A stretch of DNA of 64,000 bases. It comes from Lunularia cruciata. Taxonomy: Eukaryota > Streptophyta > Marchantiopsida > Lunulariales > Lunulariaceae. Numbering within the stretch: the stretch's first letter is position 1; each line of letters opens with the position of its first letter. Both the position numbers and the translations under genes were made by a program. Where the stretch lies: contig OX419757.1 of the NCBI GenBank assembly GCA_948567375.1, positions 31,186,001 through 31,250,000 on the forward strand. Direction: 5' to 3'. The notes below the pieces were generated by a model. That model was given only the letters and a program-made list of their open reading frames with translations. It made no database searches and was not told the origin of the DNA. Positions 1-9,302 of this stretch are shown here, in pieces.

Positions 1-2636
1 CAAGAGAAGCTGTCTCTAGCAGGGGAGAAGTCCGAACAAAATGAGGTCGAGTTGACGAAGTTGCTGGAGGAACTAGGATTGGCACAACGTGATTTGTCCG
101 CAAAATCAGAGATAATTTCATCATATGTTTCCATGATGAATGTACTGGAAGTTGAGGCTGCAGAATGGAAAGAAAGAGCGGAATTAGGTACGCTTCAAGT
201 CAAGTCCTTAAAGGAAGAGCTTCAAGCCACGACAAGCAGAACTTTGGAAAGTGAGCAGAGGGTCCTACAAACGAAGTTGAACTTGGAGCAAGCCCAGTCG
301 GAACTGAACGAGAAGACAAGCTTGACTACTCAGCATCTTGCACTAATCGAAGATCTTCAGAAGCAATTGCGAGAATGGAAGGAACAAGCTGTGTCCGCTT
401 CCGAGGAACAGAACGTGTTCAAGGCTGCACTTGCTGAAACGGAGTTGAAGGCCAATGAGAGAGACTTGATGGTGGCAGATTTGCAGGAGGCATTGCAAAG
501 GACTGAAACCGATGCTAGCCAACTTACCTCCACCGTGAGCGATTTGCAAGCAGAACTATCAGGACTCAGACTAAGAGAGACTGCCGTTTCCGAAGAGGGT
601 CTCAGATTGAGGAAAGAGCTTGAACTTATTCAGGCTAAAGCCGAAATCAACCAGCAAGAGATTTCAGAGTTGCAAGAAATGTTGGCAATGTCAGAGGTGG
701 AGATGAAGGAGAAAACAGAAAGGATTTGTTACCAAGTCTCTCTGTCAAAGAGTATGGAATCTGAATTGTGTGAGTGGAAGAAAACGGCTGCAGCAGCTCA
801 CGCTGAAGCCACTACATTAAGGGAGCAACTTGAAGGTGCCGAGAACAGAGGCGAAGAAAACAGTCAGCAAGTTGTGGAGATGAAAGAGGCATTGAAAAAA
901 TTGGAGGAAGCCCTTACAGAAGAGAAGAACCACGTGGTTCTACTGACTGGGGTAGAGCAGGACCTCATAGAGGAAAGGATAAAAGTCCAAGAATCATATG
1001 GATTGCTCTCCGGTCTCCAGTCAGTTGCAGAGGACTGGAGAAGCAAGGCAGAAGCTGCAGTTCAAGAAGGAGAACGGGTAAAGCAAGAGTTGGCAGGAGC
1101 ATTTCAAAATTTAAGTAAATCAATGGCACAGATAGAAGGGTACAAAGCAAAGGAGATATCCCTTTGTGAGCAGAACCAAAGGCTGCAAGCAGAATTAGCT
1201 GCAGCAGAGAAGGAGGTGCTTGCCCGTAAGAAGAAGATGCAAGGTTTCCTCTTACAGATTGAGAAGTCCCAGAAAAGTGAGAGGGATCTTTTAGCACAAC
1301 TGCAACTGGAGCATAAGGTGCTTACCCAGGAAATCGAGACTGGAGGTGGAGGTGAAGGTTTTGACAATGGTTTTGAGTTAGATGCTGTTCATGGATCGAG
1401 CCAAGCTATGAAACGCATTACAAGAGGGCTTGATAACGCTGCTGTCAAAAAGTTTAACGAATCGCAAGACTCTGTTGACGACAGTCCCTTGGTGCTGGCC
1501 AGTGGGGCCCTAGAAAAAGAGTTGGTCGTCCTCAGGATTCAAGCGGAGGAGTCACAGCATGAGGCTCACAAGCTGGCAGTGAGGTTAGACGCTGCGCTTT
1601 CGAACCTAGCCACCAAAAACCTCATCATCAAGCAGGTCCACGATGAGATCTCAGCTCTGAGAGCAGTGGTGAAGGCATTCGAGTTAGAGAAGCTCTCACT
1701 CCAGGATCAAAATGCCCTCAGGCTTAAGGATAGCGAAGCAGTTGATGGGCAGGACGTGACATGCACGGTAACCTCCAAACCATCGAACGAGGAGGAGCTG
1801 AACCATTATCTGGAGCTATGTGATTCACTCGTCAGGTACACAGTTGCTTCTGATCCCGGGCTTATTGCCCAGACTCGAGCATTATTATCAATCAATTCGC
1901 TCACCATCAGACTCATGACCAATGGCTACATAGCTTCCCTTCTCACATATCTTCCTTTTCTTGCAGGAAAAATATACGTTTGGAGAAACAGCTCGATGGC
2001 CTTCAAAGGTTTGCCACGGCACTTAAGATGCTCGCATTCCTGTTCACACAATTTTCGTTACTGCCTGATATTCGTATATTCGAGTCAAGACTGCTTGATA
2101 GGAGGCATTTCTTTTAGGAAAGTTGGTAATATTGATATCATGTTGGTAGAATTGAGAGAAACGCAAGCACATTGGGTTGCCCGACAATGACTCTCAGATG
2201 GATTTTAAGCTGGCAACTTCATAGCATCCTCTTTCATGTTACCAACCTTTTAACCTGATATTATCTGATGAAGCCGCCACTGTTTGTTTGAAATATCAGG
2301 AAGAACAGAGGACTTCAGAAACAGGTTGAAGGGTTGCAAGTCTTCGATAAGAATGCAGGAGATAAACAGCGGAAACCGTTGGACCGAGTTCTGAGTAGGA
2401 GCACCAGTCCTGAGTCGGATCAAGGTTTCCCTCGCAAGGTCAACGTGAAGCCCACTTTACTGGAAAGGAAAGGTTTTCTTCAAGACATGTCCAAAGGGAA
2501 AGTACTGGGCGAGCTTGACGAAAACGCGTGTCCAGCGAATGTGGACAAGCTCCCCATACAAATGAGCCGTCGACCACTTTTCAGCCCAGCGGCCGTGCAG
2601 CAGAAGAAAGCAAGGCGAGTCATAGATGAATCGTGA
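1..2636 (+). CDS. Long coiled-coil protein, C-terminal part (5'-truncated by window edge)
   Basis: The frame is already open at base 1, so the gene starts upstream. Visible exons are <1-1835, 1967-2008 and 2300-2636. Each intron has GT/AG ends and the phase-2 junctions join cleanly, giving 737 residues before a TGA. The 131-bp and 291-bp introns contain the apparent read-through tail of the first exon. The first ~450 residues are almost uninterrupted Leu/Glu/Lys/Gln heptads. A Gly-rich break near residue 448 and a Ser/Asp stretch follow, then a second coil (LEKELVVLR...). The small middle exon (KNIRLEKQLDGLQ) resembles the start of the last exon (KNRGLQKQVEGLQ). The C terminus is basic and Ser/Pro-rich. 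No motor, kinase or membrane segment lies in the visible part. Candidates are the tail of a plant kinesin (KIN-12 or KIN-7 type) or another cytoskeletal coiled-coil protein; the family cannot be fixed without the N terminus. Confidence 0.85.
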
Positions 2637-4261
2637 AGCCTTTAGCCCTCGGGTCATCTAGCTGTTTATGATAGTGTTATCTCATCTTCTTCTCGAACCT
2701 CACTATTGAGAACAACTTCCTCCCTGGTAAACCATTTAAGTGGTGAGAGTACCAAAAGTCAGAGCTCTCCTACATGTTTTGTATATTGACGAAAAAATAA
2801 GGATGGTAGCCAGCCAGCCTTGTGTATATTAGATCCCCAGCTGAGTTTTGTTCACTATTAACTCTTGAAGGTATTCGGCAAGATACCGAACGCGTAATGA
2901 TCGCGTGACCTCATTACTTAACTTAGTACAGATTTTGTTAGAGGAAGCATATGTTGTTCCCTGCACGCGTCGCTGTACATTTAATTACACACCTGGGATT
3001 GCCCTGAACCTGCACCAGTTCTTGGCAGGATATATTTCATCCGACTTTTCTTGAAGATTATCTCATCTCACGTGATGTGCTGAGTTACCAGATTCCATGT
3101 TGTCCTTTGTACTAAACCTGCCTTCGTTCGTTGCTGCACAGAATGAATGGTGAATTGTGGTTCTTTAAAGCTCAGCCGAGGCGTTAAAGATCAATGTGTC
3201 TTGCTGGGCAAGGAACGTACGAATTGTACTTTTTAATTCTTTTGCACCACTTTGCACCTGCGTCTCTTCTCCACATGGAAACGCCTGCGTATTGAGATGT
3301 CCCGATCACTGAGCTTTGGTTCTCCATTACACTGTAGACCTTGATGTTCTTCCTCTTTCCCGCTCTCGACAAACTTGCTGAAGTTTCCCAATTTCAGGTT
3401 GATCCCTAAGGCTGTACCTTCCGTTGCTGACTCCTCTGATTCCCATCTTTATCCTCCTTGCTATCTCAGTTGCTCACTCGCACTCATGATCTACTAGCTA
3501 CGTGCTCCGATGTTTGTTATCTCTCCTAATTCCTGACATGTTCATTCAAGCGGCTGTTCAGATTCAGGTTGGCTTTCCTCGATCCAAACTTCCACGCAAG
3601 CTTTATTTGAACCTGGACGTGTAGCTAGTCTTCACAACTCTGAGTGTAGCTTGTCTTCACAATCTATGCAACTCTTTGTTTCTGTCTTTACAACGTCCTG
3701 CTCATAAAACATTCCAACCCATAAGTGAATGCACGAGCGTTCCTTCTGACTAAAAGCACTCTCTTTATCCAACTCTCCATGTGATTTTCCACTGAGGTGC
3801 TACCTCCACCAGCTTTTCGTGTCATTCCTATGGGTAGATGAATCCACTATTCTTTCCACGTCCCCCTCTCAGCTGTCTGGTATCGGTGGGGGTTTCCTTC
3901 TTACCTTCTGTAGATGCTCCTGGCCACTTTTTTCTAACATGAGGAGGTTCTTCCCATTTGCAATAAATGCTCGCAGTTACTGTTCTTGTTGTTGTTTGTC
4001 TCGTTCGTTCCATTAATTTGAGGTCGATCCACACCTTCTAGGGTAATCCATTCCAATCCACTAGGTCACTAGGCTCTCTCCTGTGGTAGCAGTAGTTGTC
4101 GAGGAGGTGGAAATTGTGGTTTGTATGTTTTGGATTTGGGAGTGGTTTGGCCACCATTCTTCGGGGTCCAACTGGTCAAGGTCTTTCTTGCCGGGATGGT
4201 AACCACAACAGCTGGCCCGTTAAGAAATGGTCGCAACGGAATCCTCTACCACTTGGGAGGA
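2637..4261. other. 3' flank / intergenic, no gene seen
   Basis: The first few hundred bases after the TGA are probably the 3' UTR of the coiled-coil gene. The rest has only short open frames without protein-like composition and no recognisable repeat. It lies between two convergent genes. Confidence 0.6.
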
Positions 4262-4337
4262 CGGATCAGATTCAGATTAGCCTGAATCTGACCGTTTGAA
4301 TATGGGTCCCTACCGAACTGGTAGGGACCCATATTCA
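4262..4337. repeat. Two adjacent hairpins (one perfect 18-bp stem)
   Basis: 4267-4275 (cagattcag) pairs with 4282-4290 (ctgaatctg), and the stem extends to about 4262-4294 with one bulged base. Directly after it, 4297-4314 (tgaatatgggtccctacc) pairs perfectly with 4320-4337 around a 5-nt loop. Two consecutive stems within 76 bp suggest a small snap-back element or the fused ends of a MITE. Confidence 0.85.
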
Positions 4338-5640
4338 GACCGGACTACTATTGAGCGAACAGATGTTTTGTCGTAAGCAAGGAGGGTCACAATGGTTTGC
4401 CTGGTTCTCATGCTGCTTTACAAGAATCCCTCCGAGAACTGGGGGAGAATGGTCTTGGACTAGGATTAACTTGAACCACCTTATTCCCAGCAATTGGACA
4501 TTTTCCGGAAGTTCCATTTGAAAGGATAATGATAAGATTTAAGTACTTGTTTTCGACATCTTCAAACTATATAACTAGAAGTACTATCAATATTTTTCAA
4601 CACCTCTTTGCAGCTGAATTCGCTTACTGTGCAACGTGCTTTTAGAGGGGGCTTCCGTGAGGGAAGTGGCGGAAATGGCGGCATATCCCAGGTTCTCGAG
4701 ATGTCTACTTTGTTCGGGAGGAGAAAAGCATAAAGCGTGTCACTCGGAAGTTTGGCAGGGACTAGCAATTCTAGAGGTGTAAACAACCGGTAACAGAGGA
4801 GCTAACTGTTTACCTAGATGTATGCACCGATCAGGTTTGACTTTTCGGATGCCTTTACATTCAAGGACGTAACCCATCATGCGCTTACGTTGAAGCTTTG
4901 ACTGCTTCAATCAATGCACTAGAAGTATTTGAGAACCTACTGTTCGCCCGTCCTTTAGATGAATGAAACTTTTTCGTGCCATGTCTACACTCGTAAAGGA
5001 GGGAAAAGCATTCGCATCAAATAAAACACAGATTGTCAATAAAGATGGCCAGTGAACGTGTTGGTCCACTTGTAAACCAAACAGATTGATGCTCGTCAAT
5101 AGAGCAACGACCATGCATCCTCCACTACGAGTTGCGATCAGAAAGGTAAAGCAAATCTTGCAAAAGCTGTTAAGACCCATTCGGTTGACGCGTGAAGACA
5201 ATAAGACACAAGAAACAAAGAGGTTATCGTACACTAGATGGAGGTTGGAAAGACCAATAAAATTTTGAGCACCAGCCGGCATAGGAACATATCAGACACT
5301 CCTATTTATTGATTTCATCAGTCCGCTCGGAAGGGGACAATTTACTGCAGAAGAACCAACGTACTTAGTTATGTTACAACTCTTCAAACGGGCCAAAAAG
5401 ACAGTAGTCCTGACGAGATTGGTAGCAGGGATCAGCTAATTGCAAGAACAAGGTGCGGTGTCATTCCACAGACTTGTCTTGCCATTCACGAATAGGTCCA
5501 AGAAAATCTGGTACCGGCAAACACAAGATGTATGATACGCAAGTAGGGTGTCATCACCTCCTACAATTGCGTGTTCCAAGATCAAGACCCAGTTGTGTCG
5601 GCTCAAAATCACGAAGATACATGAAGAAACAGTTCCAGTT
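4338..5640. other. Intergenic, no gene seen
   Basis: Only short frames on both strands; the 123-codon minus frame at 4911-5282 has no recognisable motif and no splice partner. Nothing supportable was found here. Confidence 0.5.
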
Positions 5641-6205
5641 TCACCTAGAGCTCAAAAGTGATAGTAACCATCGGAGCCAGATGTTCTCTCAGTCAGGTTG
5701 CCCATGCACCGACTACTTTTGTAAAGGAACAAGGCACCATTCACACTAACTGAAATTGAAAAACAAACTATTGAGTATTGATAATGATGAATGCCCCGCT
5801 GGCTTTATCACTTATCAGCCACAAGCACTGATAGAGTAGCTGATTGCATTTCCTCCCGGCCGGCATATGTTCCTCTGCAAATTGACTCAAATTAAGAATG
5901 TGTATGTATACTACCGTTTCTACAATTTCACAATGAAAATGAGGAGTTTCAGCTCAAAACCATGAAGCCTGAGGACCAGTTCATGAGATCACCTAGAGCT
6001 CAAATATTCAAGCAACCGGTTGAAGCAGAAGTTCCTTGAACCCGGTTGCCAGTGCAACAAACTACTTCGTAGAGGGACGAGGGGGCCATCCACACTACCT
6101 GAAGTTGAAAACCAGCTATGACAACGATAGCGAGTGCCTGCTGGCTTCATCACTTACCAGCCACGAGCACAGATAGAGCAGCTGATTGATTTTCCTCTGC
6201 CAACA
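5641..6205. repeat. Diverged tandem duplication downstream of the PP2C gene
   Basis: Two copies of about 210 bp lie in direct orientation, 342-348 bp apart: 5641-5850 and 5989-6200. Shared landmarks are tcacctagagctcaaa (5641; 5989), the block with accat(t/c)cacactaa/cctgaa, and ctggctt(t/c)atcactta (5799; 6141). Indels of a few bases separate the copies, so the event is old. The second copy runs up to the 3' end of the PP2C gene. Confidence 0.75.
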
Positions 6206-6215
6206 CAAGTTTCTG

Positions 6216-6350
6216 TGGATGGCCGTCTACCTTCCATGGAATCCTGCTTTTGTTTGCAGCAAGCACTAACAGAGGAGCTCACTGTTCGTGTTTCCTCAAT
6301 TTGGCCGTTTCCCTTCCATGGCATCCTGCTTTTGTTTGCAGCTAGCGCAC
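6216..6350. repeat. Tandem duplication of the PP2C 3' coding end
   Basis: Segments 6216-6266 and 6298-6350 are near-identical (shared core: ccatgg, one base, then atcctgcttttgtttgcagc) with an offset of about 82 bp. The copy at 6298-6350 encodes the last residues of the PP2C protein (CKQKQDAMEGKRPN). The copy at 6216-6266 lies just past the stop and in a different frame would read CCKQKQDSMEGRRPS. The terminal coding segment was therefore copied once, leaving a shifted relic in the 3' UTR. Confidence 0.8.
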
Positions 6351-7570
6351 AAGAATGGACCCTGCCATGTAGCGAACATAGTGCCGGCGTGAACTGAAAT
6401 GCCTTCGTTTTGTGAGATGTCAGCTTGGCAGACAGCACAACTTAAGAACCCCGAGGGCCCACGGACTGAGGGGTCCGATCCTAGCCTGTCCGCCAGCATG
6501 GCCGAACCTTCTTCAAAGATCTCCTGTACTCTTCCAGCTTCGCCTTCAGCCAACCTACCGGCCAACCTTTGAGAAGTCTTACTCGACTGCTTGTGAAAGA
6601 TTTGCGCTAGGAAACTTCGGCTCCCTCTATGTTTAACAATTTCGTTGCTCGGCCTGTTAGGGGAAACTATGTCAACCACCACGCATGTGGTATCATCCCT
6701 AAGTCCTCGGCTCCTCAACGACTCCTTCACAACTTGCTTTGCAGCTAGCTCTGGCGACAACCCTCTACAGCATTTTGCCGTTTTCTCCGTGCTCAACGCA
6801 TCCCAAACACCATCGGATGCAACAATAAGCCTGCCTCCCAACGAACCCAGCTTGATCTGCTTCACATAAGGGATGGGAACAATGAACTCCCCAACATCCA
6901 TATCCCCAATGGACCTCGACAAGCAAAGCCCACCAGGCCAACATCTCAGGGGTCCAATCTCTGCACCCCCAACAGTGCTGAGTCTGCCCACCTCACCTCC
7001 ACAAGCTTGAATTCTGTTCCTTTCCTCTTCATCCACCTCCAATCTGTGATCCACGGTAAGCATGGTTAAACTTCCCTGGGAGTCGAGTATACATCGAGAA
7101 TCCCCAACAGAAGCGACTGTGACAGTCCATCCGTCGATCACTACAAATGTGGCAGTCGTCCCGGACGATTGCTCCTGACTCTGAAATTCCTTATCAGTCT
7201 TGACAAAGCCGGCCACAAGTGCACGAGGTAGTGCTGCTGACCACTCACTTCTGTTCAAACCCGGGGGAATTGCGCTGAGGACATCCTTGAGCACGTTCTC
7301 CTTAGAGTAAATGGCAGCCGCTCGACCATTATGCCCATCGAATATAGCGAAGACGTCGAAGGTGGAGTTCCCATCGACGAGACTTCTCTGACAATCTGTC
7401 TTGATAAAAGTGTAATCCTCTCCCCGCTTCGATTGCCCTGCTTGTCCGTACAGGAGCACGGGCTTCTCCACCTTGGTACTCCGGAGCTCCTTGTTGATCA
7501 GCGAAGCTAGAGATACAGGTTCGTCGGGGCGCACTCGCGTGGGACTCATCAGCCCTTCCTTGGACTTCAT
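6296..7570 (-). CDS. Protein phosphatase 2C (PP2C12-like) with C-terminal Cys-pair domain
   Basis: A single open exon of 424 codons encodes a Mg2+/Mn2+-dependent Ser/Thr phosphatase of the PPM/PP2C family. Visible motifs include RGED near 50-52, the metal-binding FDGHNG at 77-82, SGTTATF near 136-142, SVGDSR at 154-159, LSRSIGDMDVGE near 217-228, the metal-site DGVWDAL at 253-259 and RDDTTCVVVD at 291-300. A C-terminal module with CAVC (378-381) and CASC (408-411) around a Gly/His segment resembles half a RING or zinc-ribbon fold. This architecture matches Arabidopsis At1g47380 (PP2C 12), about 430 residues. The start is the first in-frame ATG (7570); a second Met at codon 8 is possible. The frame is open upstream to about 7711 without another ATG, so an upstream non-ATG extension or 5' exon cannot be excluded. 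No signal peptide is seen; likely cytosolic or nuclear. Confidence 0.93.
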   Translation of the reverse strand: MKSKEGLMSPTRVRPDEPVSLASLINKELRSTKVEKPVLLYGQAGQSKRGEDYTFIKTDCQRSLVDGNSTFDVFAIFDGHNGRAAAIYSKENVLKDVLSAIPPGLNRSEWSAALPRALVAGFVKTDKEFQSQEQSSGTTATFVVIDGWTVTVASVGDSRCILDSQGSLTMLTVDHRLEVDEEERNRIQACGGEVGRLSTVGGAEIGPLRCWPGGLCLSRSIGDMDVGEFIVPIPYVKQIKLGSLGGRLIVASDGVWDALSTEKTAKCCRGLSPELAAKQVVKESLRSRGLRDDTTCVVVDIVSPNRPSNEIVKHRGSRSFLAQIFHKQSSKTSQRLAGRLAEGEAGRVQEIFEEGSAMLADRLGSDPSVRGPSGFLSCAVCQADISQNEGISVHAGTMFATWQGPFLCASCKQKQDAMEGKRPN

Positions 7571-8420
7571 CTCCGACGCAGAGGACACATCAATGTTTGA
7601 CACCTCTGAACCTCGCACCTCATCTAGCCCTTCATTCCAAACCAAACCGGCGAGAAACCACGAACAAAGAGAGCACACAGTGAGACAGTGATGAGACAGA
7701 AGAGAGAACTATAAACACAACTCTTCTTTCTTCTACAAAATCTCGAACCTTCTCCACATTGTTTTGTTTTCCTACACCCTCCAAATATAATTCTTCATCA
7801 TCTCATCATCACCATATAATCATCATCATCATGAGGTCTTCTTCCTTCCGTCAGCCTTTCCTTTCCTCTCCTTTCTCCCTCCAGCCCTCTCTTTCTCCCT
7901 TAATCGAGAGTACCTGATTGTTCTGAAATCTCGACAGACGTATCCTTCCTCACTTTAGGTCTTTTACTGCTCCTCCTTTCTCCTTTCTCCTTTCACACCA
8001 GCGCCCGCTCTCAACTCATCAAGTCCTCCTCCTCCTCCTGTTAACACCAGTACCACGCCTCTATCACCACCACCACACCAGACCCCACTCGATTGCAAAC
8101 AAACCTCCGCTCCAAGTCCAACCCTCGTCGCATTCAATGAATCCACCACCCTCACTTATTCACACTATCCATATCACTTTCTCCTCTTCTTTCGAAAACA
8201 AGATCAATCGAATCACTCAAAACCGGGAAACAAACTCGTTCTTCTTCGACAAATACCACACTCCAGAAGCTACTGCAACATTCTGAAATAGCCTCCTCCT
8301 CCTCCTCCTCCCTCTCCCGTTCCTCTCTTCTCTTCTTCAACTACGAAGGCACTGCTGCTGATAGCCGAGCTCTCGCTAGACTAGTCAGTCAGCCTGTTGA
8401 AGAAGAAGAAGCAGCAGAAA
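7571..8420 (-). promoter_or_regulatory. GA-rich 5' leader and promoter side of the PP2C gene
   Basis: On the minus (coding) strand this stretch is strongly GA-rich, with (GGA)n/(GAA)n microsatellites, for example the plus-strand cctcctcctcctcctcc at 8291-8310 and catcatcatcatcatg near 7821-7834. Such purine-rich leaders are common in plant 5' UTRs and bind GAGA-type (BBR/BPC) factors. No TATA box could be assigned with confidence. Confidence 0.45.
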
Positions 8421-8521
8421 GAAGGGGTAGGGTACTGTCGGAGGACAAGGAATCAACGTCGTGAGAGAAGGAGAGTCCTTCGACACAGACAGGGAGCCAG
8501 GCTAATCTGACCGAACCTACT

Positions 8522-8556
8522 GGGCTGGGGTTGGGTTGGGTTGGGTTGGGTGGGGT
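8522..8556 (+). promoter_or_regulatory. G-rich tract, possible G-quadruplex, in the divergent intergenic region
   Basis: Seven consecutive runs of three or four G separated by CT, TT or T lie on the plus strand (repeat unit GGGTT). This satisfies the usual four-run G-quadruplex pattern. It is not the plant telomere unit TTTAGGG. It sits about 950 bp upstream of the PP2C ATG and 750 bp upstream of the plastid-protein ATG. Confidence 0.55.
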
Positions 8557-9302
8557 AGCCCTTCGTTAGTCGAACCTATCGGATACCATGAACTTTCCGC
8601 GGCCCGAACGCAATTCCCTTTTCGGGCTACTTTCGGTTCTCACGGAATTCTGTTCGATGCTCCTACCTTCGTGGAGCCTGTCAACAATCAGTAGAGTACT
8701 CGGGGGACGAAATGTCACTAATTTTCGGGAAAATCAGTTCTTGTCCCAAACGTTCGGGAGCATCACCGAAATCTAAAATCTGCCGGAAGGGGTTATCCCG
8801 TGCGGTAGGAGGGGTACCGCTCTCCGCTGAATTCAACCACAGTTAGTGGGTCCTGTGATTACTTCTTCCCCACCCACAGACATGCCGGGGTGTTTGAACA
8901 GATTCTGCAGGGCAGGAGATCGATGGTGTTAGGTGGTTTGACTCGAGTTTGGGAGGATCTCCGGCGGTCGCTGGATGACTTGCGCGTGCTATAGTGGAAC
9001 AACGCGTTGTGGGTGAAGAATCCCTATAGGAACCCCCGAGATGGAGCTTCTTATCCGGAGGATATTTGGGTCACCGGGTGTCATTTCTGTCGACCCCAGC
9101 CGGTCGTCGGTCACCGTCCGGCACTTATGGCTCCGAGTCACTTACCGATCGAGTACCGGCGCTCCCCGTCGACGGTAACGAACGAGCTATGGAGGTGTGA
9201 TAGGACGGTGTTTTGCAGCTGTGGAGCTCCGAAATAGAGAGTGAGCGAGCGAAGCTGGAGCGATCTCATTTTTTTGTTTTGTGGGTCAATTGGTGACGGA
9301 AA

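Noticed and set aside
1836-2190. Extension of the first coiled-coil frame to a stop at 2190
   Set aside because: Protein-like character is lost after 1835, a GT donor fits there, and two downstream exons continue in phase; the tail is intron read-through.
7571-7678. PP2C start at a GTG 108 bp upstream
   Set aside because: No ATG in this extension; nuclear plant genes start at ATG and orthologues begin close to the Met at 7570.
8152-8340. Minus-strand frame rich in Glu and Arg
   Set aside because: Produced by GA-type microsatellites in the PP2C leader.
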